Positions 26,643 through 36,084 of a stretch of DNA of 64,000 nucleotides are shown in pieces; position 1 is the first letter of the stretch, and each line of letters starts with the position of its first letter. The notes under the pieces were generated by a model. The model was not told the origin of the DNA. It saw nothing but the letters and a program-made list of their open reading frames with translations, and did not search any database. The stretch comes from Bacillus massilioanorexius. Its GTDB lineage: Bacteria > Bacillota > Bacilli > Bacillales > DSM-1321. Where the stretch lies: contig NZ_CABKRX010000088.1 of NCBI RefSeq assembly GCF_902374955.1, forward strand, positions 5,588 to 69,587, given 5' to 3'. A program made the translations under genes and the position numbers.

Positions 26643-28172
26643 TTACTCTTCTTTATTAGCTGCTGCTTCTTTAGTACTTTCATTATCTTCTTGTACACTT
26701 GCATTCAGTTTTACTCTTCTAATAAATAAAGCCAGAATTAAAGCGAAAACCGTAATCCACATTGAAACAAAGAACGAATCATTAATTCCGTTTATAGTAG
26801 CTTGTGCCATGATTTGTTGCTTCATTTCAGCCATTGCAGCTTCTGATGGAGTACCAGTTAATTTACTCATTGCAGCTTCAGCTAATTCTTTAGCATGCGT
26901 TGTTGTACGATTTGCCATTACAGTAACAAGTAACGCTCCGCCAATAGCCCCAGATACTTGTGATAAAGTACTGTTCATAGCCGTACCATGTGGTGTGGAT
27001 TTTAATGGCAATTGATTTAAACCATTTGTCATGATTGGCATCATGACCATGGACATCCCGAACATACGAATTGTATATAAAATGATTAAAGTTGTATAAG
27101 TTGTTGTAAAAGTTAATTTACTGAAATAATAGGTCGTGATAATCGTAATAGACAATCCAACTAGTGCCAAAATTTTCGCACCAAATTTATCAAACAATTT
27201 ACCAGTAATCGGCGACATTATCCCCATGACAATTGCACCAGGTAACATGAGTAATCCGGAATCTAATGGTGATATACCTCTTAAATTTTGAAGGTAAATT
27301 GGCATTAATAGCATCGCTGAGAATAAAGCCATGTTTAAAGTGATAGATATTGCCGAACCTAACGCAAACATTGGATATTTATAGATTCTAAAATCTAGCA
27401 TTGGTTGTTCAAGCTTTAATTGACGCAAAATGAATACGATTAATGCAATAACACCAACGATAAGTGTTATATATACTTGTGGATCATCCCAACCTTTATT
27501 TCCAGCTGTACTACAACCGTATAATACTCCCCCAAAACCTATACTAGATAGAATAATAGAAAGAACATCTAATTTGATTACTACTTTTTCTTTCTTATCA
27601 TTTAGTTTAAAGAAAGCAAAAATTAAAACAAGTAACGCAATTGGTGAAATAATGTGAAATAACATTGGCCATGAATAATGTTCAATAATCCATCCCGAAA
27701 GAGTCGGACCAATTGCTGGAGCAAAAATCATAACTAATCCCATGATTCCCATTGCTCCTCCACGTTTTTCAATTGGAAAGCTCGTTAATAGAACATTCAT
27801 TAAAAGTGGCATCATGATTGCAGCACCCGACGCTTGAATCATTCGACCGATTAACAATAGCGCAAAAACTGGTGAAAATCCTGCAGTAATTGTTCCAATA
27901 GTAAATAGAGTCATTGCTGTTAAAAATAATTTTCTAACAGAGTATCTTTGAATTAAAAATGCAGTCGATGGAATCATAATACCATTCACTAACATATATC
28001 CATTCGTTAGCCATTGCACTGTAGAAGCTGTAATGTCAAATTCTTTCATAATGGACGGTAATGCAATATTTAGCAGAGTGTTACTTAAAAGAGCAACAAA
28101 GGCTCCGATTAATAGGATTGCTAATATCCCATAATCTGGTTTAACTTGTTTACCTATTAATTTGTTTTCCAT
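26643..28172 (-). CDS. MFS drug efflux transporter, DHA2 (14-TM) family
   Basis: A 509-aa membrane protein of the EmrB/QacA type with 14 predicted hydrophobic segments. Family marks are the motif LLSNTLLNIALPSIMKEF in TM1, the conserved loop IQRYSVRKLF and motif C (GLVMIFAPAIGPTLSGWI) of proton antiporters. Likely exports hydrophobic drugs or a metabolite; the substrate cannot be read from sequence. RBS AAGGGGAG. No regulator gene is adjacent. Confidence 0.88.
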   Translation of the reverse strand: MENKLIGKQVKPDYGILAILLIGAFVALLSNTLLNIALPSIMKEFDITASTVQWLTNGYMLVNGIMIPSTAFLIQRYSVRKLFLTAMTLFTIGTITAGFSPVFALLLIGRMIQASGAAIMMPLLMNVLLTSFPIEKRGGAMGIMGLVMIFAPAIGPTLSGWIIEHYSWPMLFHIISPIALLVLIFAFFKLNDKKEKVVIKLDVLSIILSSIGFGGVLYGCSTAGNKGWDDPQVYITLIVGVIALIVFILRQLKLEQPMLDFRIYKYPMFALGSAISITLNMALFSAMLLMPIYLQNLRGISPLDSGLLMLPGAIVMGIMSPITGKLFDKFGAKILALVGLSITIITTYYFSKLTFTTTYTTLIILYTIRMFGMSMVMMPIMTNGLNQLPLKSTPHGTAMNSTLSQVSGAIGGALLVTVMANRTTTHAKELAEAAMSKLTGTPSEAAMAEMKQQIMAQATINGINDSFFVSMWITVFALILALFIRRVKLNASVQEDNESTKEAAANKEE

Positions 28173-28576
28173 TTCTACTCCCCTTGACTTTTTAAAAATA
28201 AACTTTGGTTATATTCATTAGTAAGTGTACATATAACAAACTTATTAGTTGCAATCTACCACTAAAGAACGAACTTTCTAAATATATCACTTATTAGTAA
28301 TATAATAAATAAACAGTATGTTCAAAAAATAACCGTGCAGTATATTATAATACACGTATCAATTTATAGAATCAACCATAAAGCTAATGAAATAAGATAT
28401 TTTTCTATTACATTTCATTCGAAAATATGGAATAAGTAGTAATAGCCAGACTTCTTAGAGATAAGCTGAATTTAAATGTGTGGGGATACTTATAAGAAAC
28501 CTGGATGATATATACGACGTTTTCCGATTGTTCAAACAGTATTTTGTTGCAAAATAGTTCCTCTAAAAAAGCCTAA
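28173..28576. other. Upstream region of the MFS gene
   Basis: No gene. An imperfect 23-bp palindrome (28334-28356, CGTG...CACG around an AT-rich core) and repeated TTATTAGT motifs (near 28228 and 28288) could be regulator sites. No regulator gene of the usual TetR or MarR type is adjacent. Confidence 0.4.
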
Positions 28577-28615
28577 GGAAACGAGGCTGCCTCAACATGA
28601 GACAGCCTCGTTTCC
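28577..28615 (-). terminator. Terminator of the AI-2E family gene
   Basis: Perfect 13-bp stem (GGAAACGAGGCTG / CAGCCTCGTTTCC) with additional inner CTC/GAG pairing, just after the stop at 28630. Confidence 0.85.
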
Positions 28616-28629
28616 CTGCAATATTTAAT

Positions 28630-29661
28630 TTACGTTGTTTTTTCTTGCTTTTCTTCTGGAATTTCAAGCATATCAATGATGAAGATGAAGATCGGTATAC
28701 CTATAATTAATCCCCAAATACCAAAGAAATGTTCAGCTAACAATAATACAGCTAGTGTAAAAAATGTTGGCAAATTCGTTTTAACTGACATAAATTTAGG
28801 ATTTAATATATATGCCTCTAAAGCATGAATAATCATTACCATAACAACTACAGCAACCACTGTAGTAAAACCACCTATATTATAGGCAATCATACAAAGA
28901 GGTACTAAAGATATGATTACTCCCGCAACTGGTATAAGTCCTAAAAAGAAAATCATAATACCTAGTCCAATCAGTTGTGGAAAACCTAATACCCACAATA
29001 CTAATACGGAAATAATTGCGTTAGTTAGCGCAATTAAAAACTGAACTTCGATAACTTTTCCAAAAGAATTTACAAATTTAAAACCAAAATGCTCAATGTT
29101 CACGAAGAATTGGCTAAATTTACTCTTTTTAAATTGAGAGGTAAAGCTTGCAATCTTTTTCTTTTCTAATAATAAGAATAAACTCAGAATAATACTAATC
29201 ATAATGTGCAAAGCAATTGTACCAATACCCGAAGCGTATTTGATTACAGACTGTATACTAGACATATTCTTTTCTATATCTAATGGAGTATCCCCAATGG
29301 TCTTTATAATAAATCTTATCACTTTGTCATCCGGTGGGTGTTTATAGAAATGGATAATTTGATCAATGAGCTCTAGGATTTGTTTGATTATGACTGGGAA
29401 GTATTTATACATAATTAATCCAATTGCAGCTACAACAACTGTGTACAATATAACTAGAATAAATTTCGGATTAACCTTAATAAATTTCTCTAATAATTTC
29501 GATATATGTATTTGAAATTGATTCATTAAAAAAGCAAATATAAAAGTAAACAACACCAAATGTATCAAATTTCCAATAAGATACAAAAATACAATTAATA
29601 TTAAAAGTGTAACGAATCTTGAAAATCCTTTACTTTTTATAAAGCTTATAAATTCATCCAT
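28630..29661 (-). CDS. AI-2E/PerM family membrane protein
   Basis: A 343-aa polytopic protein of the AI-2E exporter family (YdbI/YtvI/YueF-like in Bacillus). It has about 7-8 hydrophobic segments with a long soluble stretch after the third, and the family motif VPLCMIAYNIGGFTTVVAVV followed by EAYILNPKFMS near the end. Proposed functions of relatives include autoinducer-2 or Na+ export; none is shown here. Monocistronic. Confidence 0.83.
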   Translation of the reverse strand: MDEFISFIKSKGFSRFVTLLILIVFLYLIGNLIHLVLFTFIFAFLMNQFQIHISKLLEKFIKVNPKFILVILYTVVVAAIGLIMYKYFPVIIKQILELIDQIIHFYKHPPDDKVIRFIIKTIGDTPLDIEKNMSSIQSVIKYASGIGTIALHIMISIILSLFLLLEKKKIASFTSQFKKSKFSQFFVNIEHFGFKFVNSFGKVIEVQFLIALTNAIISVLVLWVLGFPQLIGLGIMIFFLGLIPVAGVIISLVPLCMIAYNIGGFTTVVAVVVMVMIIHALEAYILNPKFMSVKTNLPTFFTLAVLLLAEHFFGIWGLIIGIPIFIFIIDMLEIPEEKQEKTT

Positions 29662-29905
29662 TTATTATATTCCTCCCCTTTCTATCTATATTTGTCTAAA
29701 CATAAATAAAGCAATATTTTCATTTAGTTATAATAAGATTTATTATCCATTTCCCCTTTACAAATCTCCATTTATTTATCGGAAAAGACATATTTCTATT
29801 TTACACTAAGTTTCTTAATTTTTATAAATAAATCAACTATAAAATTATATTACTCACAAAGTGTTCATTATAATGATATGAACATCATATACCTATATTC
29901 AAAGA

Positions 29906-29941
29906 AAAGGTGTTTCAAAAATAAATTCTTGAAACACCTTT
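29906..29941 (-). terminator. Terminator of the YkvI-type gene
   Basis: Perfect 13-bp stem (AAAGGTGTTTCAA / TTGAAACACCTTT) with a 10-base loop, 23 bases after the stop codon. Confidence 0.85.
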
Positions 29942-29963
29942 CCAAAACAACATTCGTCGTTAC

Positions 29964-31052
29964 TTATCTAACATCAAGTATTCTATTTACGTTTTCTGTT
30001 TCATGACTTTTATGTTTGGCTCTAATCCAAGACAGTATAACTGCTGCTATAATTACAAATCCCAAGTACCCCATTACTGGATAAACTGTACCAACAAGCT
30101 TAATGAATCCAACAAAGCTAGAAAAAAACGCTAGTAAGCCTACCACTATTACAGCTCCTTTAAATACTTTTGTTTCTGCCGTTACAAATCTAGCGGTAAA
30201 AGCATATAACATCCCAACCGAAGTGTTATATACCATACCTAATAATACTATCGCTAAAACCCCTCCAAAAATAGGAGATATTTCATTAGCTAAATACAAA
30301 GTTGGCATTTCAATACCATTTAAATTTGGAAGTTTTACCATCATTCCAATATTAATTAAGAATAACAGAACCCCTAAACCAATTCCTCCCAAAATCCCCC
30401 CCATGGCTGCTTCTTTCTTGTTTTTTAACGTTCCTCCCATTAATGCTAACATGGCTATACCTGCTGCAATATTATATGACACGTATAATAAAGAACCCAT
30501 CACCCAATTAGACGCTGCTGCAGATTCTGGTTGAGAAATATTTTTCATTTCCGAAAAACTAACATCCGTTGTTAAAAATGAATAGACAGCTATAATAATC
30601 ATGATTCCTAGTAAGAATGGTGTAATCGAGCTGATTATTGTAATGATTTTCTTGACATCTAATAATAACGTGGCAATTGTAATGACTGTCATGACAATAT
30701 TACCAATGATCGGTGAAATACCAAATTGTTGTTGGAAAATAGATCCTGAACCAGCGATCATCACTACTGTTACACCGAATAAAAAGAATGTGATGATAAA
30801 GTCAACGATGATTCCTAAATAACGTCCGCAAATATTGTAAATAACCTTTTTATGTGAAATAGTTTGCATATGACTGCCAAGCTGTGCAATTTGCATACCG
30901 AGAAAAGAAAAACATAAAGTGGCAAGAAGGACTGCTGGTATACTCCAAATACCAAAATAGGTAAAGAATTGTAACACTTCTTGTCCTGATGCAAACCCCG
31001 CACCGACAATAATTCCAACAAATGCGCCTGCAAGATTTATACTATTCTTCAT
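29964..31052 (-). CDS. YkvI-family membrane transporter
   Basis: A 362-aa integral membrane protein with about 10 hydrophobic segments. The N-terminal AGAFVGIIVGAGFASGQEVLQ is typical of YkvI and of the LeuT/APC-fold branched-chain and amino-acid transporters to which it is remotely related. It lies just downstream of the acyl-amino-acid operon but is separated from it by a 19-bp inverted repeat. Amino-acid transport is a reasonable guess, no more. Confidence 0.75.
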   Translation of the reverse strand: MKNSINLAGAFVGIIVGAGFASGQEVLQFFTYFGIWSIPAVLLATLCFSFLGMQIAQLGSHMQTISHKKVIYNICGRYLGIIVDFIITFFLFGVTVVMIAGSGSIFQQQFGISPIIGNIVMTVITIATLLLDVKKIITIISSITPFLLGIMIIIAVYSFLTTDVSFSEMKNISQPESAAASNWVMGSLLYVSYNIAAGIAMLALMGGTLKNKKEAAMGGILGGIGLGVLLFLINIGMMVKLPNLNGIEMPTLYLANEISPIFGGVLAIVLLGMVYNTSVGMLYAFTARFVTAETKVFKGAVIVVGLLAFFSSFVGFIKLVGTVYPVMGYLGFVIIAAVILSWIRAKHKSHETENVNRILDVR

Positions 31053-31096
31053 AATTAGCCCCTCTATAAATTAATTAATAATTCTGAATTTTCACT

Positions 31097-31139
31097 GTAT
31101 AAGTTTATGATGGATAATTCATCCATCATAAACTTATAC
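31097..31139. repeat. Perfect 19-bp inverted repeat
   Basis: GTATAAGTTTATGATGGAT and its exact complement around a 5-base loop (AATTC), between the stop of the racemase gene (31166) and the start of the YkvI gene (31052). No T-run follows, so it may be a terminator of unusual form, an mRNA 3' end stem or an operator for the YkvI gene. Confidence 0.75.
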
Positions 31140-31165
31140 CTAAAGTTATATATCTATTTCATGTA

Positions 31166-32275
31166 TTACTTCGTATATTTTTTACTAAAGTGACAATACT
31201 CATCTACTACTCGATAGTTCACTTCATAGCCAATACCTGAATTATCAGGCACTGTAATAACACCTTGATCTACTGTTACTTCAGGCTCAATGATATCCTT
31301 ATGCCAGTAATTTGCTGAAGCAGCTGTATCACCAGGTAGAATAAAATTATCCAAAGTAGTTAAAGCGATATTATGTGCTCGACCAACACCTGATTCAAGC
31401 ATCCCACCACACCAAACAGGAATATTATTTTCTTTACAATAATCATGTATTTTCTTAGCTTCTGTTAATCCACCAACTCGACCAATTTTGATATTAATTA
31501 TTTTACAGCTTCCTAATTCAACTGCTTTTCTAGCATCCTCAACAGAATGAATACTCTCATCGAGACAAATTGGAGTTTTGATTTGTTTTTGGAGTGTTGC
31601 ATGGTCTACTATATCATCCGATGATAATGGTTGTTCAATCATCATTAAATTAAATTCATCTAATTGTTTGAGTAACTCAATATCTTTCATGCGAAAAGCA
31701 GAGTTAGCATCTGCCATTATTGGAACGTTTGGAAATTTTTCACGAACAGCTCTTACTACGTCTACATCCCAGCCAGGTTGAATTTTCATCTTAATCCGTT
31801 TGTAACCAACTGCTAGAGCGTCTTCTATTTTTTTCAATAAATCTGGAACTGTCTTTTGGATACCTATTGAGATACCAACATCTATTTTTTTGGCTGTTCC
31901 ACCTAAGGCAGTACTTAATGTTTGGTTATTCTCTTTAGCATATAAATCCCAAATTGCTCCTTCTATCGCTGACTTCGCCATATTATTCTTACGTATATGT
32001 GCAAATAACTCATTGACCTCATTCGGGTGTTCAATTTCTTTATCTAGTATTAGTGGGATTAAGAAGTCTTCTAACATTGTCCAATTTGTTTTTATCGTTT
32101 CTTCATTATACCAAGGCGCTGCAAAGGCTACTGATTCTGCCCAGCCGGAAAGTCCATCTTCATTTTTTACTTCTACTAAAATAAAATCTTTATCAACGAA
32201 GGTCCCAAAGCTAGTAGTAAATGGTGCAATTAATTTCATTTTTAATTGTCTTAATATTACTTCCTTAATGCGCAT
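31166..32275 (-). CDS. N-acyl(succinyl)amino acid racemase / o-succinylbenzoate synthase family
   Basis: Enolase-superfamily enzyme, 369 aa. The MenC/NAAAR signatures are all visible: catalytic lysines in RIKMKIQPG, metal ligands in MADANS, IEQPL and CLDES, and the second catalytic lysine in NIKIGRVGG. With a GNAT and an M20 deacylase in the same operon it most likely racemises N-succinyl- or N-acetyl-amino acids rather than making menaquinone, since no other men gene is present. Last gene of the operon; the ATG follows AAGGGAGAG. Confidence 0.87.
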   Translation of the reverse strand: MRIKEVILRQLKMKLIAPFTTSFGTFVDKDFILVEVKNEDGLSGWAESVAFAAPWYNEETIKTNWTMLEDFLIPLILDKEIEHPNEVNELFAHIRKNNMAKSAIEGAIWDLYAKENNQTLSTALGGTAKKIDVGISIGIQKTVPDLLKKIEDALAVGYKRIKMKIQPGWDVDVVRAVREKFPNVPIMADANSAFRMKDIELLKQLDEFNLMMIEQPLSSDDIVDHATLQKQIKTPICLDESIHSVEDARKAVELGSCKIINIKIGRVGGLTEAKKIHDYCKENNIPVWCGGMLESGVGRAHNIALTTLDNFILPGDTAASANYWHKDIIEPEVTVDQGVITVPDNSGIGYEVNYRVVDEYCHFSKKYTK

Positions 32276-32289
32276 TTCTTCTCTCTCCC

Positions 32290-33123
32290 TTATCGATCTA
32301 TTTGAACCATATCTTGTCTGACTAAAATATAATACTGTATGGAACTATTTTTTTCTCTTTGTACGTCTACTAAAACAAAGTCTTTTTCAAAAAGAATAGT
32401 AAAAATTTGTCTAGTTTTCATTCGCCAATCAGAAGCTAAATCTAAATGTTCATTTTTCATTTGCTGAAATTGGGTAGTTATTGGCACATATATCGCTTCA
32501 TCTTTATCAACATTGTCTAACACATGAACATCAAACCAATCGATTATAGGAAAATTGGAATCATGGCTAGCAACTGTCGCTATATGAATCGGCTTATACG
32601 AAAGGAAATCTTGTTTATTTTTAACATAATCACTAGTAATATACCATTCTACTTGGAAACGATCTGTTGCTAATCCAGAAGTTAACGTTCCTTCCATTTC
32701 ACCATAGCAGTTTTCAATATAAGTGTTACAAATAGCATTTAATTTGCCGACATTTAATTTTGCATTTGCCGTTTCTAATGGATCAAATGTCCATGATACT
32801 AACTTATATCCTTTTTTTAATGCTTCCTCTTTTTGAGCTATCTTTAATTGTTCACCTAATCCTTTTCCTCGATAAGCGGAGTCAATGGCTAGCATATGAG
32901 AACAAAGATAAGCTTCGCCGTTTCGAAAGCCAGGGAAGCTATACTGAAAGCCAATTAATTGCTTTCCTAAATAGCCACCTAAAATAATTCCACCATTTTT
33001 TACAGCGGTCAGTGTCTGATGAGTTGGTATACAATCCATGCCCCACGTATCGATTTCTAGTTTTTGCATTGCTTTTAATTCGTCTATTGTTTTTAAAGGC
33101 TTTATCGTAAAGATTTCACTCAT
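32290..33123 (-). CDS. GNAT-family N-acyltransferase (probable amino acid N-succinyl/acetyltransferase)
   Basis: A 277-aa protein whose N-terminal ~150 residues form a GNAT fold: the acetyl-CoA loop is seen in AYRGKGLGEQLK, followed by PLETANAKLNVGKLNAI. The C-terminal ~120 residues have no family I recognise. Geobacillus NSAR operons contain a GNAT succinyltransferase acting on D-amino acids, and the gene order here fits. The specific acyl donor is inference. Confidence 0.8.
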   Translation of the reverse strand: MSEIFTIKPLKTIDELKAMQKLEIDTWGMDCIPTHQTLTAVKNGGIILGGYLGKQLIGFQYSFPGFRNGEAYLCSHMLAIDSAYRGKGLGEQLKIAQKEEALKKGYKLVSWTFDPLETANAKLNVGKLNAICNTYIENCYGEMEGTLTSGLATDRFQVEWYITSDYVKNKQDFLSYKPIHIATVASHDSNFPIIDWFDVHVLDNVDKDEAIYVPITTQFQQMKNEHLDLASDWRMKTRQIFTILFEKDFVLVDVQREKNSSIQYYILVRQDMVQIDR

Positions 33124-33138
33124 CCAAATCGTCCCTCT

Positions 33139-34272
33139 CTATTTCTGTTTTGAAAATGTTAGCATGATAGCCTTTGTTAAAATTTCTATTCCTGAAAGTA
33201 AAGCTTCTATATTAAAAGACATGTTTGGATGGTGAAGCCCAGGAGTTAAACCACATCCTAAACCAAGCATGGTTGCTTTTACATGTGAATTTTTCAATGT
33301 ATAAAAATGAAAATCCTCTCCACCAGTTGTTATCACTGGTCGAACTAGGTTTTCTTTCCCTAACGTTTGCTCAATCGCTTCTGCCATAATATTCAGAGCA
33401 GCCTGATCTACAATAGCAGCTGCCACGTTAGCTCCTTTTTCTAGTTTGATCTCGACATTATTTGCTAATTCTAACGCATTTGCTATTCGTTTCACATGCT
33501 CGTTTAATTGTTTCATAACATCGTTCGTTTGCGCACGTAAGTCTAAGCTAAATGACGCCTTTCCAGGAATAATATTGCTACTCTCACCACCAGCAGAAAA
33601 CTGTGTCATTTTAACTGAATATGGGACAGAAGGATTTAAATGGATAGCATTCAACATAGTCACGAATGAAGCGCCAATTTCAATTGCATTTTGTCCTTGG
33701 TGAGGACGAGCGCCGTGAGCATCCGTTCCAATGATTTCACCTTTTATAAACTGAGCCGCACCATGTACGATAGCGGGAGCAGCTTGTCCATCCTTCACTT
33801 CCTCAATGGGGCGAAGATGCACTCCGTACAAATAATCAACATCATCGAGCACATGTTTTTCAAGCATCTTCAAAGCCCCTGTACCTTTTTCTTCAGCAGG
33901 TTGAAAAATAAACTTCAATCTGCCATCAGGTTTATAATTCAATTCCTTTAACACAAGTAAAACACCAAGTGCCAACGTCATATGACCATCATGCCCACAA
34001 GAATGATTGGCTTGATAGACACCATTAACTTCCTGCCATAAGGCATCTATATCCGATCGTAAAGCAACTGTATGGTTTCCTTCTCCTATTTCGGCAACAA
34101 CTCCTGTACAATCTGAAAATGTTGTAATTTTACAATCATTTTCTTGTAAAATATTTAAAATAAAAGCTGTCGTATTCACTTCTTTCCAGCTTATTTCAGG
34201 ATTAGCGTGTAAATGATGATATATCTCATAAATTCTTGGCTTTAATTGTTGTATGACTGATGTAATATCCAT
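33139..34272 (-). CDS. M20-family amidohydrolase (N-acyl-L-amino acid deacylase)
   Basis: A 377-aa M20D-type metallopeptidase/aminoacylase. Zinc-site motifs include NHSCGHDGHM and the Glu pair in PAEEKG; GGEDFHFY near the C-terminus supplies the last ligand region. It would release L-amino acids from N-acyl-L-amino acids produced by the neighbouring racemase. Intergenic gaps within the operon are only 14-15 bases. Confidence 0.88.
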   Translation of the reverse strand: MDITSVIQQLKPRIYEIYHHLHANPEISWKEVNTTAFILNILQENDCKITTFSDCTGVVAEIGEGNHTVALRSDIDALWQEVNGVYQANHSCGHDGHMTLALGVLLVLKELNYKPDGRLKFIFQPAEEKGTGALKMLEKHVLDDVDYLYGVHLRPIEEVKDGQAAPAIVHGAAQFIKGEIIGTDAHGARPHQGQNAIEIGASFVTMLNAIHLNPSVPYSVKMTQFSAGGESSNIIPGKASFSLDLRAQTNDVMKQLNEHVKRIANALELANNVEIKLEKGANVAAAIVDQAALNIMAEAIEQTLGKENLVRPVITTGGEDFHFYTLKNSHVKATMLGLGCGLTPGLHHPNMSFNIEALLSGIEILTKAIMLTFSKQK

Positions 34273-34286
34273 TATTATTCACCTCA

Positions 34287-35132
34287 TTATTTGTAGAAAA
34301 ATTCATCTTCATTAAAAGAATCATATTTCGCCTTGCGCTCTTTAAATGCTTTCTCATCATAAAGGGAAACACCAGCCACCAAAGCATTTAATAAGGAAAA
34401 TAAGACCGGAGCAGTATCAATAGTAGACACTCTTGATTTAGATATCGGCAATAAGACATCTGAAAAATCAGCTATTGGTGCTAGCTCAGAGTCTGTAATT
34501 CCTATCACAAACGCTCCTGCTTCTTTTGCCATTTTTGTAAGCTTTATCGTTTCCTTCATATACCGATGAAAAGACAACGCTATAAAGATAGAATTTTCAG
34601 ACATTTTATTCAATTGAAGAAAAACATCATCTATATCAGGTCGATAGACATGTATATCATCTCGGACAATACTTAATGTAAATCCTAGCCAATGAGCAGC
34701 AGCAAAAGATGAGCGTAAACCAGAAATTAATATGTAATCCGCTTCAGATAATCTTTTCACTACATGTAAAAAATCCTCTTTCGAAAGGTTTTCGATTGTC
34801 TTTTTTATATTTGTCATATCTTGTTTCATAACACTTTCCAAAAAGTTCGGTTCATTCATCACTTGCTTTTTAGAAGAATAATATTCATTTAAACTACTTT
34901 TTTCAACAAAAATCTGATTTCGAACTATTTTTTGTAATTCACTAAACCCTTTTAGTTGTAAAGAATAGCAAAAACGAATAATTGTTGTCTCACTCACTCC
35001 TACAACTTCGCCAATTTCTTGAGCCGAATGAATAGCAAACTCATGTGGATGATCCAATAAGTATTTAGCCACTTTCTTTTGACCAGTAGAAAGGGTAGCG
35101 AATATCTCTTTTACTTTCGTCTGAAAATCCAA
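34287..35132 (-). CDS. RpiR/MurR-family transcriptional regulator
   Basis: A 281-aa regulator with an N-terminal RpiR helix-turn-helix (QEIGEVVGVSETTIIRFCYS) and a C-terminal SIS domain (~105-255, ILISGLRSSFAAAHW). SIS domains of this family usually bind phosphosugars, so control of an amino-acid operon is unusual but known for RpiR proteins. It is first in the operon, TTG start at 35132 after GGAAGGA, and probably autoregulates the four genes. Confidence 0.85.
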   Translation of the reverse strand: MDFQTKVKEIFATLSTGQKKVAKYLLDHPHEFAIHSAQEIGEVVGVSETTIIRFCYSLQLKGFSELQKIVRNQIFVEKSSLNEYYSSKKQVMNEPNFLESVMKQDMTNIKKTIENLSKEDFLHVVKRLSEADYILISGLRSSFAAAHWLGFTLSIVRDDIHVYRPDIDDVFLQLNKMSENSIFIALSFHRYMKETIKLTKMAKEAGAFVIGITDSELAPIADFSDVLLPISKSRVSTIDTAPVLFSLLNALVAGVSLYDEKAFKERKAKYDSFNEDEFFYK

Positions 35133-35276
35133 TAAACATCCTTCCTCTCTACAAATATGAATTTTATACTTTTTTTATTTATATATGAAGTTTGAACTTC
35201 ATTTGAGATTAAAGTTATTCTATCATAAGAAATATGGGTATTCAACTGAATTTTTAGAATTTTTAATCAATATCAC

Positions 35277-35314
35277 CTAAAATAAAAAGCCATTTTACAG
35301 GCTTTTTATTTTAG
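35277..35314 (-). terminator. Terminator of the sigY-yxl operon
   Basis: Perfect 15-bp stem (CTAAAATAAAAAGCC and complement) with an 8-base loop. The stem's left arm starts inside the stop codon region of yxlG. Confidence 0.8.
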
Positions 35315-36084
35315 TTATTTATTTTTTTAACAGCCATTGCTGAAACAAAGTGTAATAAAAGCATGACTATGATTGTTACTATTACACACCCCCATAAGCC
35401 TTCGATATTCCTTTCACCACTAACTATTGAAACTGCATAGCTACTTAAATGTGTCGGACTATACTTCAGGGCATCTACAAACCATCCGCTTCCAATAGAT
35501 AGCACTCCTAAAACGAAAACATTAACAATAGCAATTGCTCCGTTACTAGTTAATAATGCACTTGTACAAACTACACACGAAACAATAAAAATGATATATA
35601 AGCAATAGAGAAGTAAACTTGCTAATACTAAATTCCATGAAACAACATCGTATAAAATAATTGTGTAATATAAGGACAATAAATAGCCACAAATAAACGA
35701 AAATACCAATAATAAACTGTTAGAAACTAGTTTACTAGCAATCAATGAGAACAAAGAAACTGGGCGAACAAGCAATAAGCTTAATGAACCGTTTTTTCTT
35801 TCATCATTAATAGCTCCCATAACTGTTATGATAATAAGTAAAACACCCATTGTATTTAGTTGTGACAAAACAGCTCCCATCACTTCTCCGCTTGTTAATT
35901 CAGGCATAGAAAATATCGCTCCATCAGGTAATCCTCCACCCATTTTCAATATATCTTCCATATAATAATTAGTAATTGGTTGCATCACCATGTATAGCAT
36001 AAAAACAATAGGTACATAAATAAGCTTTTTACTTCTCCATATTCCAACTAATTCTTTTTGTAACAACACTGAAAATATCTTCAT
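35311..36084 (-). CDS. yxlG: ABC-2 type permease, YxlG-like
   Basis: A 257-aa ABC transporter membrane subunit with six hydrophobic segments; the loop NDERKNGSLSLLLVRPVS is typical of ABC-2 exporters. Its start overlaps the yxlF stop by 4 bases. Sixth gene of the sigY operon; its B. subtilis counterpart is YxlG, thought to act with YxlF in export or in resistance linked to SigY. The substrate is unknown. Confidence 0.85.
   Translation of the reverse strand: MKIFSVLLQKELVGIWRSKKLIYVPIVFMLYMVMQPITNYYMEDILKMGGGLPDGAIFSMPELTSGEVMGAVLSQLNTMGVLLIIITVMGAINDERKNGSLSLLLVRPVSLFSLIASKLVSNSLLLVFSFICGYLLSLYYTIILYDVVSWNLVLASLLLYCLYIIFIVSCVVCTSALLTSNGAIAIVNVFVLGVLSIGSGWFVDALKYSPTHLSSYAVSIVSGERNIEGLWGCVIVTIIVMLLLHFVSAMAVKKINN

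Noticed and set aside
31166..32275. menC of menaquinone synthesis
   Set aside because: Same superfamily, but no other men gene is near, while GNAT and M20 deacylase neighbours fit an N-acylamino-acid racemase.
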